Positions 14,355 to 22,822 of a DNA stretch of 25,173 nucleotides are shown here, piece after piece (within the stretch, counting starts at the first letter, position 1; each line of letters begins with the position of its first letter). The notes under the pieces were generated by a model that saw only the letters and a program-made list of their open reading frames with translations, searched no databases and was not told the origin of the DNA. This stretch comes from an uncultured Eubacterium sp. Lineage in GTDB: Bacteria > Bacillota > Clostridia > Peptostreptococcales > Anaerovoracaceae. A program made the position numbers and the translations under genes. The stretch spans positions 1 to 25,173 of the forward strand of contig CALCKF010000079.1 in NCBI GenBank assembly GCA_937966095.1, read 5' to 3'.

Positions 14355-15224
14355 ATGGCAGATATAAAAATGCGTATATTGAAAATGTTCATATTAGCAT
14401 TCAAACAGTTGAGAGACCCATACTATCAGGGATTCGCTGCACAGGTGTCGTTTTATCTTTTGCTGTCGATAGTCCCTATATTTCTGCTGATAACCCAGAT
14501 ACTGGGTGTGTTTGATATATCGATGGAGAGTGCTATAAAGATGATAGAAGGGTATACCGGAAAAGAAATGTCTTCTATGCTCAGCCAGCTGTTTAAATTC
14601 AAATCCGCCGGACTCAGCTCAGTCATATTTGCGGTAATAGCCCTATGGGCAGGTTCACGCGCTTCATTTGCAATAATGAGGATAACAAATTATACGTTGA
14701 CAGGAGGCAAGAGCACTGGGAAAAATTATTTCGTGGAACGGTTTCGTGCGATAAGAACGATAATACTGACGATATTCACTGTAGCTTTTTCGATTGTGAT
14801 ACTCGCATATGGAAAGCTTATACTGGAGATCGTATTATCTGTGATGGGACTTGATCCTGCTGTATATGCGGATAATATATGGATGTGGCTGCGCTGGGTA
14901 CTGGGATTTGTGCTTTATTTTCTGATGGTAAGTTATAATTATTATATTTTACCTACTGAAAAGATACGGTTCCGAAATGTTCTGCCGGGGAGTCTGTTTG
15001 CATCTGTAGGCATGCTGCTGGTTACTCTTGGTTATTCAAAATATGCCAATTCATTGGCGGATTATGATATACTTTACGGTGCTCTGTCATCAGTGGTAGC
15101 GATACTGTTCTGGTTTTATCTGCTGGCGTGGGTACTATGCTTAGGTGTGCTGTTCATAAAAGTGCTCAATGATACAGGAGGAAGCTTCAGCAAGAGAAAT
15201 GATCCGGAGCATCTGATGAGATAA
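14355..15224 (+). CDS. YihY/BrkB family membrane protein
   Basis: A 289-residue integral membrane protein with about six hydrophobic segments, starting after a short charged N-terminus (MADIKMRILKMFILAFKQL). DPYYQGFAAQVSFYLLLSIVP near residues 21-41 and LPGSLFASVGMLLVTLGYSKY near 212-232 match the YihY/BrkB (formerly mis-named RNase BN) family. Function is unsettled: envelope or transport roles have been proposed. A TTG stands three bases before the chosen ATG, but GAGGTGAG at 14341-14348 is better spaced to ATG 14355. It is coupled to rdgB. The feoAB gene follows after about 110 bases. Confidence 0.88.
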   Translation: MADIKMRILKMFILAFKQLRDPYYQGFAAQVSFYLLLSIVPIFLLITQILGVFDISMESAIKMIEGYTGKEMSSMLSQLFKFKSAGLSSVIFAVIALWAGSRASFAIMRITNYTLTGGKSTGKNYFVERFRAIRTIILTIFTVAFSIVILAYGKLILEIVLSVMGLDPAVYADNIWMWLRWVLGFVLYFLMVSYNYYILPTEKIRFRNVLPGSLFASVGMLLVTLGYSKYANSLADYDILYGALSSVVAILFWFYLLAWVLCLGVLFIKVLNDTGGSFSKRNDPEHLMR

Positions 15225-15252
15225 GTCGGGAAATATAATCAGTATAAATTTT

Positions 15253-15280
15253 TATAACGGATATATGGATATATAACGGA
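15253..15280 (+). repeat. Direct repeat upstream of feoAB
   Basis: TATAACGGA occurs at 15253-15261 and again at 15272-15280, 19 bases apart centre to centre, which is just under two DNA turns. It sits in the 113-base gap before feoAB and next to its ribosome binding site region. It may be a regulator site or chance in AT-rich DNA. It does not resemble a consensus Fur box. Confidence 0.4.
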
Positions 15281-15337
15281 AAGGAATGTTCTTTGATAGA
15301 TATAGGAAAGACAGGCAGAAAAAACAATGAGGGCGAT

Positions 15338-17686
15338 ATGACGCTGAGGGATCTTCCCATAGGTAAAACGGCCACTGTTATATCTGTTGGCGGTGACGGA
15401 ATGCTAAGACAGCATTTCCTTGACATGGGAATAATACCCCAGGTCAGCATCACAATGGTGAAATATGCCCCTATGGGGGACCCTGTTGAACTCAGGCTGC
15501 ATGGATATGAACTGACATTGCGGAAAGACGATGCTGCAAAGATCATGATAAAAGATGTGAGAGATGCGGATGAGGAAAAGAAATTTACAGAAGATGCAAA
15601 GCCTATAATGCATCCGGGACTTGGAGAAGGCGGGAAATATCATGTGAAGGCAGAGGAGGATCCTCTACCTGAAAACGAGACGCTTACATTTGCTCTTGCA
15701 GGCAACCAGAATTGCGGAAAGACAACTCTCTTCAATCAGCTTACCGGATCGAACCAGCATGTCGGCAATTTTCCCGGAGTAACGCTTGACAGAAAGGATG
15801 GAGTCATCAAAGGTCATGATGAAACTCTTGTGACCGATCTGCCGGGAATATATTCCATGTCACCATACAGCAAAGAAGAGATAGTGACGAGGCAGTTCGT
15901 GCTGGAAGATGGGATCAAAGGTATAATAAATATCGTTGATGCTACAAACATAGAGCGCAACCTTTATCTGACCATGCAGCTCATGGAGCTGGATATCCCT
16001 ATGGTAATTGCTCTTAATATGATGGACGAGGTCAGAAATAACGGAGGGTCTATCAGAGTAAATGAGATGGAAGAGATGCTGGGTGTCCCTGTTATACCTA
16101 TTTCGGCGGCAAAGAATGAAGGAATAAGGGAACTGGTGGATCATGCCATACATGTTGCAAAATATCAGGAAAGACCGGGCAGAACGGATTTCTGCAGTGC
16201 CGATGATAATGGCGGATCTGTACACAGATGTCTCCATGCGATAATGCATCTCATAGAGGATCATGCACTGGCGGCCGGCATTCCTGTCAGATTTGCGGCC
16301 AGCAAATTAGCGGAAGGCGATAGGCTGATACTGGAAAAACTGGGCCTTAGCGATAATGAGAAAGAGATGTTGGATCACATAATATTACAGATGGAGGAGG
16401 AACGCGGATTGGATGGGGCGGCTGCCATAGCCGACATGAGATTCGGATTCATAGAGAAGGTATGCGCTGCTACAGTAGTAAAGCCGATGGAAAGCAGGGA
16501 ACATGCAAGAAGCCGTAAAATCGACAGATTACTCACAGGAAAGTATACTGCCATACCGGCATTTATCTGCATAATGGCTGCAGTTTTCTGGCTGACATTC
16601 AATGTCATCGGTTCGTTTTTATCTGACTGGCTTGACAGAGGCATAAATTCAGCTACTGATTTTGCAGATGCTGCACTTACAGGTCTTGGAGTGAACGATG
16701 TGCTGCATTCTCTTGTGATAGACGGCATATTTAACGGCGTAGGGAGCGTATTGAGCTTTCTGCCTATAATCGTAACATTGTTTTTCTTCCTTTCCCTTCT
16801 TGAAGACAGCGGATATATGGCAAGAGTGGCTTTCGTGATGGATAAGCTGCTGAGGAAGATAGGTCTTTCAGGCAGAAGTATAGTTCCTATGCTTATAGGT
16901 TTCGGATGTACAGTGCCCGGCGTGATGGCAAGCCGCATACTTCCCTCGGAAAGAGACAGGAGGATGACTATCCTTCTCACTCCTTTCATGAGCTGTTCGG
17001 CAAAGCTGCCGATATATGCTTTTTTTACAGCAGCATTTTTTCCAGGACATGGAGCAGTCGTTATGATAGGGCTTTATCTGCTGGGGATACTGACAGGAAT
17101 ACTTACGGCACTTCTCATGAAGCGGACAGCTTTCAGAGGGGAACCTGTACCATTTGTAATGGAGCTGCCAAGTTACCGAATGCCGGGAATAAAAAATGTA
17201 GGAAGGCTTTTATGGGACAAGGCTAAGGATTTTCTGCAGCGGGCATTTACAGTGATCTTCATAGCTACCATAGTTATCTGGTTCCTGCAGACATTTGATA
17301 TACATATGAATGTCGTAGCTGATTCGAAGGACAGTCTACTGGCCGGCATATCCGGAGTCATAGCTCCTGTCTTCATACCATTGGGCTTCGGCGACTGGCG
17401 TATATCTACGGCACTCATTACTGGATTCATGGCCAAAGAAAGTGTAGTATCTACTATTTCAGTTCTGTTCGGATCCACAGGAGCTCTTGTAAGTATCATG
17501 GAGCCGCTTACGGCAGTGTCGCTTCTTGTATTCTGCCTGTTATATACTCCGTGTATAGCTTCAATAGCATCAGTAAAGAGAGAGCTGGGAGGTAAATGGG
17601 CTGCCGGAGTCGTCGTAGGGCAGTGTATGATAGCCTGGATAATGGCGTTTATCGTAATAATAATAGGTAACTTACTGGGGTTCTGA
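15338..17686 (+). CDS. feoB: FeoA-FeoB fusion, ferrous iron transporter
   Basis: A 782-residue protein with an N-terminal FeoA SH3-like domain (MTLRDLPIGKTATVISVGG to about residue 75), a linker, then FeoB. The G domain has G1 GNQNCGKTTLFNQLTG from residue 122, G3 DLPGIYSM, G4 NMMDE and G5 ISAAKN. A helical S domain follows, then a membrane part from about residue 400 with the conserved GFGCTVPGVMASR and MSCSAKLPIYAFF segments. It imports Fe2+ across the inner membrane driven by nucleotide hydrolysis. The frame is open to a TTG at 15293 with AAGGA seven bases before it. I chose ATG 15338 because FeoA proteins start MTL here, but the longer form (797 residues) is possible. The feoA and feoB coding parts are fused. 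Confidence 0.94.
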   Translation: MTLRDLPIGKTATVISVGGDGMLRQHFLDMGIIPQVSITMVKYAPMGDPVELRLHGYELTLRKDDAAKIMIKDVRDADEEKKFTEDAKPIMHPGLGEGGKYHVKAEEDPLPENETLTFALAGNQNCGKTTLFNQLTGSNQHVGNFPGVTLDRKDGVIKGHDETLVTDLPGIYSMSPYSKEEIVTRQFVLEDGIKGIINIVDATNIERNLYLTMQLMELDIPMVIALNMMDEVRNNGGSIRVNEMEEMLGVPVIPISAAKNEGIRELVDHAIHVAKYQERPGRTDFCSADDNGGSVHRCLHAIMHLIEDHALAAGIPVRFAASKLAEGDRLILEKLGLSDNEKEMLDHIILQMEEERGLDGAAAIADMRFGFIEKVCAATVVKPMESREHARSRKIDRLLTGKYTAIPAFICIMAAVFWLTFNVIGSFLSDWLDRGINSATDFADAALTGLGVNDVLHSLVIDGIFNGVGSVLSFLPIIVTLFFFLSLLEDSGYMARVAFVMDKLLRKIGLSGRSIVPMLIGFGCTVPGVMASRILPSERDRRMTILLTPFMSCSAKLPIYAFFTAAFFPGHGAVVMIGLYLLGILTGILTALLMKRTAFRGEPVPFVMELPSYRMPGIKNVGRLLWDKAKDFLQRAFTVIFIATIVIWFLQTFDIHMNVVADSKDSLLAGISGVIAPVFIPLGFGDWRISTALITGFMAKESVVSTISVLFGSTGALVSIMEPLTAVSLLVFCLLYTPCIASIASVKRELGGKWAAGVVVGQCMIAWIMAFIVIIIGNLLGF

Positions 17687-17704
17687 TATGAATATCTGAA
17701 ATAT

Positions 17705-17746
17705 AAAAAACTGCTGCATTAAGATACATAAATGCAGCAGTTTTTT
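17705..17746. terminator. Bidirectional terminator between feoAB and serA
   Basis: A 16-base perfect stem: AAAAAACTGCTGCATT (17705-17720) and AATGCAGCAGTTTTTT (17731-17746) around a 10-base loop. Six T follow the GC-rich stem on each strand, so it ends both feoAB and the convergent serA. Confidence 0.95.
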
Positions 17747-17759
17747 ATATATTGCAATG

Positions 17760-18890
17760 CTATTTTAATATCCGTACTCTTATGATTCCTTCGCCGGAAA
17801 TTGCTTCTGGATCTATATCACCGGATGTCTCAGCCAGAGTATAGGCATAATCGCCTCTTGCCTTGCTTATCACATCACCGTCTACGATAGACGCAACTTT
17901 TTCGAGAGCACCTGCATCTGCTTTTGAGATCACTGCAACTCTTGTGCCTTTTTTAGGTCCGAGAGTACACAGAGGCATATTGACAGAATTTACGATATTA
18001 CCGTTTTCCAGATAATCCATTATTCTGTCGGCCGCCATTATCGCGCAGTTTTCTTCAGCTTCAGCTGAGGATGCTCCAAGATGAGGAAGAGCCAGAACAC
18101 CTTTTTTCCCCAGTACAGTTTCGTTAGGGAAATCCGTAACATATTTCTTTACCTTACCGCTTTCAAGAGCTGAAAGGAGGTCTGTATCATTAACAAGCTT
18201 ATCTCTCGCAAAATTAAGGAATACCACTCCATCTTTCATGCGTTCAAAAGCTTCTGCATTTATCATACCTTTTGTTTCATCTGTTGCCGGCACATGTATT
18301 GATATGTAGTCACATTCAGGATAAAGATCCTTTTCGGCATCTACCACTCTGATAGTATTTGAGAGAGAATGCGCCGCTTTCACGGAAAGAAACGGATCAT
18401 AGCCTATAACGTTCATCCCGAGTTTTTCTGCCGCATTAGCCACCAGTACACCGATAGCTCCCAGTCCTATTATTCCGAGAGTCTTGCCTTTTATCTCTGT
18501 TCCGGCAAACTGACCTTTTCCTTTTTCAACTGCTTTTCCGACTTCAGGAGTCACCTCAAGAGAATTCAGCCATTCTATACCTTCGGGAATATTTCTTGCT
18601 GCCATCAGCATGCCGGAAATGCAGAGCTCTTTTACAGCATTTGCGTTGGCGCCCGGAGCATTGAACACTACTATGCCTTTTTCTGCACATTTGTCCAAAG
18701 GGATATTGTTTACTCCTGCACCGGCTCTGCCGACAGCAAGCAGCTGGTCTGAAAGCTCCATTTCGTGCATGTTGTAGCTTCTCAGTATTATACCGTTGGC
18801 TTCCTGGATATCTTCGGTAAGAGTATATTCATCGGTAAGGCGATCCAGACCTGCCGGTGATATCTTGTTTAGGGTTCCGATTTTGTACAT
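17760..18890 (-). CDS. serA: SerA, D-3-phosphoglycerate dehydrogenase (short clostridial type)
   Basis: A 376-residue enzyme that oxidises 3-phosphoglycerate to 3-phosphohydroxypyruvate, the first step of serine synthesis. The Rossmann motif GLGAIG is at 142-147, Asp165 in VIGYDP points to NAD, and the catalytic residues are Arg229 (FLNFARD), Glu257 (FPNETV) and His270 (LPHLGASS). The usual RG after the catalytic arginine is RD here. The C-terminal ACT-like part (about 315-376) is short compared with the 410-residue E. coli enzyme. GAGGT stands seven bases before the ATG. It is divergent from serC, which confirms the pathway assignment, and ends before a strong terminator. Confidence 0.93.
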   Translation of the reverse strand: MYKIGTLNKISPAGLDRLTDEYTLTEDIQEANGIILRSYNMHEMELSDQLLAVGRAGAGVNNIPLDKCAEKGIVVFNAPGANANAVKELCISGMLMAARNIPEGIEWLNSLEVTPEVGKAVEKGKGQFAGTEIKGKTLGIIGLGAIGVLVANAAEKLGMNVIGYDPFLSVKAAHSLSNTIRVVDAEKDLYPECDYISIHVPATDETKGMINAEAFERMKDGVVFLNFARDKLVNDTDLLSALESGKVKKYVTDFPNETVLGKKGVLALPHLGASSAEAEENCAIMAADRIMDYLENGNIVNSVNMPLCTLGPKKGTRVAVISKADAGALEKVASIVDGDVISKARGDYAYTLAETSGDIDPEAISGEGIIRVRILK

Positions 18891-18924
18891 TTTTTTACCT
18901 CACATTTTACTAATAATTGAGATA

Positions 18925-18953
18925 ATTATAACACTTTACGTTATCATGGTAAA
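18925..18953 (-). promoter_or_regulatory. Promoter of serA
   Basis: Minus strand: TTTACC (18953-18948), 17 bases, perfect TATAAT (18930-18925). The predicted leader is about 28 bases. The -35 is part of the CTTTAC/GTAAAG inverted repeat, so a bound regulator would block it. Confidence 0.7.
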
Positions 18954-18984
18954 GTCAAATAATGACATATGTGCTTTACGTAAA
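18934..18984. promoter_or_regulatory. Putative operators: repeated TTTAC palindromes between serA and serC
   Basis: CTTTAC (18934-18939) is mirrored by GTAAAG (18949-18954), nine bases apart, and the palindrome TTTACGTAAA (18975-18984) follows 20 bases later. The first covers the serA -35 and spacer, and the second covers the serC -35. The shared motif at both promoters suggests one regulator for serine synthesis. The regulator is unknown to me. Confidence 0.45.
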
Positions 18985-19003
18985 TTTGCATAAGTGCTAT
19001 AAT
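18975..19003 (+). promoter_or_regulatory. Promoter of serC-apgM-like-dacA-uvrC
   Basis: TTTACG (18975-18980), 17 bases, perfect TATAAT (18998-19003). The transcript would begin near 19010 with a leader of about 60 bases. The -35 is the left half of the palindrome TTTACGTAAA. I saw no T-box or riboswitch structure in the leader. Confidence 0.7.
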
Positions 19004-19070
19004 ATCTCTATTATAGAAGTTTTTTGGCATACTCAAAGGTATATGAAATAATAAAGTGGAGGTGACCGAA

Positions 19071-20159
19071 TTGAGTAATGAAAGAGCGTATAATTTCTCG
19101 GCAGGTCCGTCGATGCTGCCATTGAAAGTGATCGAGGATGCAGCTGCAAACCTGGCAAATTATAAAGGCTGTGGAGAATCAGTAATGGAAATGAGTCACA
19201 GATCCGCTGAATTCAAAGCTATTCTGGAAGATGCAGAGAAAAATCTCAGAGATATCCTGAACATTCCTGATAATTACAAGGTTATGTTTATCCAGGGAGG
19301 AGGTACACTGCAGTTTGCCATGGTACCGCTGAACCTTCTGAGAAAATCGGGAAAAGCCGATTATATAATTTCCGGTACATGGGCGAAAAAAGCGGCGAAA
19401 GAAGCGGAAAAATTTGGAGATATCAAGATAGTTGCATCTTCTGAGGACTCGACATTTACCTATATCCCTAAGGTCAAGAAAGAGGATTTCAGACCGGATG
19501 CGGATTACGTACACATAACGTTCAACAATACCATATACGGGACTCATTATCCTTATATACCGGATACAGGAAAGATTCCTCTTGTTGCCGATATGTCATC
19601 ATGTATCCTTTCAGAAGAGATAGACGTCAGCAAGTTCGGACTGATATATGCAGGAGTGCAGAAGAATATAGCACCTGCCGGGATCGCTATCGTTATAATG
19701 AGAGAAGATCTTATAGGATTTGCAAAGGACAATGTACCTACGTATCTGGATTATAAGATCCATGCTGATAACGGATCTACATACAATACTCCGAACTGCT
19801 TTGCAATATATATCGCAGGAGAAGTTTTCAAATATATAAAAGATATGGGCGGTATACCTGAAATGTATAAGAGAAATGTGGCAAAGGCAAAGAAGCTCTA
19901 TGATTTCATAGACAGCAGCGAGCTTTACAAATGTCCTGTCGCTAAGGAAGACAGATCTCTCATGAACGTGGTATTCGTTACCGGAAATGAAGAACTTGAT
20001 AAGAAATTTGTTGCAGAAGCAAAGAAAAACAATATGCATAACCTCAACGGCCACAGATCTATCGGAGGCATGCGTGCAAGTATATATAATGCTATGCCTG
20101 AGGAAGGTGTCGATGCGCTTATCGAATTCATGAAAAAGTTCCAGGAGGAAAACAGATAA
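19071..20159 (+). CDS. serC: SerC, phosphoserine aminotransferase
   Basis: A 362-residue PLP enzyme that turns 3-phosphohydroxypyruvate into O-phosphoserine with glutamate. It begins MSNERAYNFSAGPSMLPL and carries MEMSHRSAEFK and FIQGGGTLQFAMVP in the N-terminal half. The PLP lysine is Lys198 in YAGVQKNIAPAG, the same number as in the 362-residue E. coli enzyme. The frame opens earlier at a GTG inside the ribosome binding site, but TTG 19071 has GGAGGTGA at ideal distance and gives the standard N-terminus. It shares one base with the apgM-like gene (TAATG), so the two are translationally coupled. The divergent serA supplies its substrate. Confidence 0.96.
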   Translation: MSNERAYNFSAGPSMLPLKVIEDAAANLANYKGCGESVMEMSHRSAEFKAILEDAEKNLRDILNIPDNYKVMFIQGGGTLQFAMVPLNLLRKSGKADYIISGTWAKKAAKEAEKFGDIKIVASSEDSTFTYIPKVKKEDFRPDADYVHITFNNTIYGTHYPYIPDTGKIPLVADMSSCILSEEIDVSKFGLIYAGVQKNIAPAGIAIVIMREDLIGFAKDNVPTYLDYKIHADNGSTYNTPNCFAIYIAGEVFKYIKDMGGIPEMYKRNVAKAKKLYDFIDSSELYKCPVAKEDRSLMNVVFVTGNEELDKKFVAEAKKNNMHNLNGHRSIGGMRASIYNAMPEEGVDALIEFMKKFQEENR

Positions 20160-21373
20160 TGAAATATTTGATTCTGGTTCCGGACGGAGCTGGTGATGAT
20201 CCCGTGGAAGCACTGGGAAACAGGACACCTCTTGAAGTTGCCGATATGAAAAATATAAACGAGCTTGCGCATAAAGGTATCGTAGGTATGGTTAAAACGA
20301 TCCCCGATGGTGTTGCCCCGGGCAGTGATGCTGCCAATCTTTCGGTAATGGGATATGATCCTGCGGTTTATCTTACAGGAAGATCACCTCTTGAGGCTGC
20401 CAGCATAGGTATAGATATGTCGGATACAGATGTTGCATTCAGAACAAATCTGGTTACGCTTACGGGAGACGGCGAATATGAAGATCTCATAATAGCTGAT
20501 CACAGTTCCGGAGATATAACTACTGAAGAGGCCGATGAGCTGATAAAGGCGGTAAATGATGCCTTTGCTGATGAAAATATAAGATTCTATACGGGAGTAA
20601 GCTACAGACACTGTATGATAGTACATGACGGATCTACAGAATATGAGATGACTCCGCCTCATGATGTACTTACGTGTAAGGTGGGAGATCATCTGCCTGA
20701 GGGAAAAGGCTCGGAATTCATAAAGAAAATGATGAAAAAGAGCTATGATATCCTAAAGGATCATCCGGTCAACAAAGCCCGCAAAGCACGTGGTCTTAAT
20801 CCAGCCAATTCATTGTGGATATGGGGTCAGGGCCGAAAGCCGAGTCTGTCATCATTTTATGATAAATACGGCATAAGCGGTGCAGCTGTCTCAGCAGTGG
20901 ATCTCATAAAAGGGATAGCAATATGTGCAGGACTTGAGTCTGTAGATGTTGAGGGTGCAACAGGTACGCTCCATACGAATTTTGAAGGGAAGGCCAATGC
21001 GGCAATAGACGAATTCAAGAAGGGTATGGATTTTGTCTATGTACATCTTGAAGGCCCTGATGAATGTTCCCATCAGGGAGACCTGAACGGGAAGATACAG
21101 TGCATGGAAAGTATAGACAGCAAAGTCCTGAAACCTATAGTGGATTATCTCAGGAGTGCAGAGGATGGATTCAGAGTGCTTGTGGTTCCGGATCACAGGA
21201 CGCCTCTTGCGATAAGGACACATTCATCAACTCCGGTTCCTTTTGTTATATATGACAGCACAAAAGAGGAACCGTATGATGAAAGTAAATGCTTCTGCGA
21301 AAAATCAGGTGAGAAAGGGATGTATTTTGACAGTGGATTTGAACTCGCGGACTTTTTCTTTGGAAAAAAATAG
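20159..21373 (+). CDS. ApgM-like cofactor-independent phosphoglycerate mutase family protein
   Basis: A 404-residue alkaline-phosphatase superfamily protein. PDGAGDD at residues 8-14 supplies a metal aspartate, Ser56 in PGSDAANLSVMGYDP is the likely phosphorylated nucleophile, and PDHRTPLAIRTHSS near the end has the metal-binding Asp and His residues. The GSDAANLSVMGYDP form and length fit the archaeal-type iPGM relatives that have also been proposed as homoserine kinases. The family can thus be a 2-/3-phosphoglycerate mutase or another phosphotransferase. It overlaps serC by one base, with AGGAGG ten bases before ATG, so its role is tied to serine or phosphoglycerate metabolism. No serB is visible, and a phosphatase role on phosphoserine is only a hypothesis. 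Confidence 0.85.
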   Translation: MKYLILVPDGAGDDPVEALGNRTPLEVADMKNINELAHKGIVGMVKTIPDGVAPGSDAANLSVMGYDPAVYLTGRSPLEAASIGIDMSDTDVAFRTNLVTLTGDGEYEDLIIADHSSGDITTEEADELIKAVNDAFADENIRFYTGVSYRHCMIVHDGSTEYEMTPPHDVLTCKVGDHLPEGKGSEFIKKMMKKSYDILKDHPVNKARKARGLNPANSLWIWGQGRKPSLSSFYDKYGISGAAVSAVDLIKGIAICAGLESVDVEGATGTLHTNFEGKANAAIDEFKKGMDFVYVHLEGPDECSHQGDLNGKIQCMESIDSKVLKPIVDYLRSAEDGFRVLVVPDHRTPLAIRTHSSTPVPFVIYDSTKEEPYDESKCFCEKSGEKGMYFDSGFELADFFFGKK

Positions 21374-22796
21374 ATCGATATTTATAAGGATCCTTATATC
21401 TGTATTGATGACGGCGCTAATTCTTACCGGAGTAGCGCCTTCTTTCGCTGATGAAAAGAAAGCACCGGATGATAAGGCAAACAATCTTACGCCGTCAGCC
21501 GACATAGACTGGAGCGATGCTCCTTCGATAGAGGGGACTTCCGGTATAGTCATAGATGCCGGCAGTGGAGATATACTTTATGAAAAAAATGCATATGAGA
21601 AAAGAGACCCGGCGAGTATAACGAAAATACTTAATGCCCTTGTAGTCCTTGAGACACTCGATCTTGATAAGGTAGTAACGGTAAACATAGGTGAAATAGA
21701 TCCTTCCGGCTCCAATATAAGTCTTAAAAACGGTGAAAAAATGACAGTAGAACAACTGCTCTATGCTATGCTTTTAGGTTCGGCAAATGATGCAGCGGAT
21801 GCTCTTGCCGTTGCGACCGGAGGTACTATTGAGAATTTCTGTGAAATGATGAATAAAAAGGCGGCAGAATGCGGAGCGGAAGATACGGATTTTTCAAATG
21901 CAAGCGGTCTTACTGAATACGGAAGGAATGACCATACGACTACTGCATATGATATTTCCATGATAGCAAGAGAGGCAATGAAGAATCCCGTATTCAGGAA
22001 AATAGTGGCAACTAAAAGCCATACGATACCGGAGACTAATATGTCTAAGGCACGAAAGCTGAAGAATACAAATCTATGTCTTTATGAGACAGATAAGACT
22101 GTTGAGGTCAACGGTACTGAACGAGTTTTCAGATATGAAGGCACTATAGGTATAAAAACAGGATATACACAAGTCGCCGGAGACTGCTTCTGCGGAGCTG
22201 TAAAGAACGGAGATACCGAGCTTATCGCTGTTGTTCTCAATTCGACGTCGGGAGAGCAGAGGTTTGCAGATGTGATGGCATTATGGGATTACACATTACC
22301 TAAGTATCATACATATGTTGCGGCCAGGGCAAATGAACCTGTTGAGGATTTCAGAGTATGGCAGGGAGAAAAGAGCAGTGTATCTGTCACGATAGCCGAT
22401 GATATGGATATAACACTGAACAATGGCAGTGACGATAGCAGTATAACGGTTGAAGCAGATAAGAATGACGGATTCATAAAAGCTCCTGTAAAAAAAGGGC
22501 AGACCCTGGGCAGCTTGAAGGCATATGATGAAGATGGCAATCTGGTGGCGGAGTCTCAGTTGATTGCCATGAACAGTGTAAATAAAGGCGGGATCCTATC
22601 TTATATAGGTATCGCTGACGAAAGCAGGCTCGGATTTTTCATAGGTATCATCATAATGCTTATAATACTCGTGCTGATAAGAATGGTGCTGGTAAGCATG
22701 AGGAGAAAAAAGAAAAAGCGCAGGCGCGCTGAGCGAAACAGGAATATAAGAAGGAGAGAATGGGAGAGAGAAAAAGATCCGTTTGACAAGTGGTAA
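21327..22796 (+). CDS. D-alanyl-D-alanine carboxypeptidase (DacA/DacF type), membrane-anchored
   Basis: A 489-residue low-molecular-weight penicillin-binding protein of peptidase family S11. The three active-site motifs are present: SITK with Ser97 and Lys100, SAN at 152-154 and KTG at 277-279. A signal peptide core (IFIRILISVLMTALILTGVAPSFA, about residues 19-42 but only partly quoted: FIRILISVLMTALILTG) precedes the catalytic domain. A PBP5 C-terminal beta domain follows, then a C-terminal membrane helix and a very basic tail ending DPFDKW. It trims the terminal D-Ala of peptidoglycan stem peptides. The start is uncertain: TTG 21327 has AAAGGGA, TTG 21360 gives the cleanest signal peptide, and ATG 21276 has GAGGA but a long cytoplasmic tail. 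It overlaps the upstream gene. Confidence 0.9.
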   Translation: MTVDLNSRTFSLEKNRSIFIRILISVLMTALILTGVAPSFADEKKAPDDKANNLTPSADIDWSDAPSIEGTSGIVIDAGSGDILYEKNAYEKRDPASITKILNALVVLETLDLDKVVTVNIGEIDPSGSNISLKNGEKMTVEQLLYAMLLGSANDAADALAVATGGTIENFCEMMNKKAAECGAEDTDFSNASGLTEYGRNDHTTTAYDISMIAREAMKNPVFRKIVATKSHTIPETNMSKARKLKNTNLCLYETDKTVEVNGTERVFRYEGTIGIKTGYTQVAGDCFCGAVKNGDTELIAVVLNSTSGEQRFADVMALWDYTLPKYHTYVAARANEPVEDFRVWQGEKSSVSVTIADDMDITLNNGSDDSSITVEADKNDGFIKAPVKKGQTLGSLKAYDEDGNLVAESQLIAMNSVNKGGILSYIGIADESRLGFFIGIIIMLIILVLIRMVLVSMRRKKKKRRRAERNRNIRRREWEREKDPFDKW

Positions 22797-22822
22797 AATG
22801 TCAAGGGTACCAAGATACGGCT

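Noticed and set aside
16375..16989. 204-codon minus-strand frame opposite feoB
   Set aside because: Composition is that of an antisense shadow, there is no start signal, and FeoB motifs run through the whole region on the plus strand.
19004..19070. T-box or serine-responsive leader before serC
   Set aside because: About 60 bases only, no T-box sequence and no terminator-antiterminator pair.
21243..21326. Longest possible start of the dacA-like gene at 21243
   Set aside because: It would lie deep inside the apgM-like gene and give a long charged tail before the signal peptide. Starts at 21327 or 21360 fit a secreted protein better, although ATG 21276 with GAGGA cannot be excluded.
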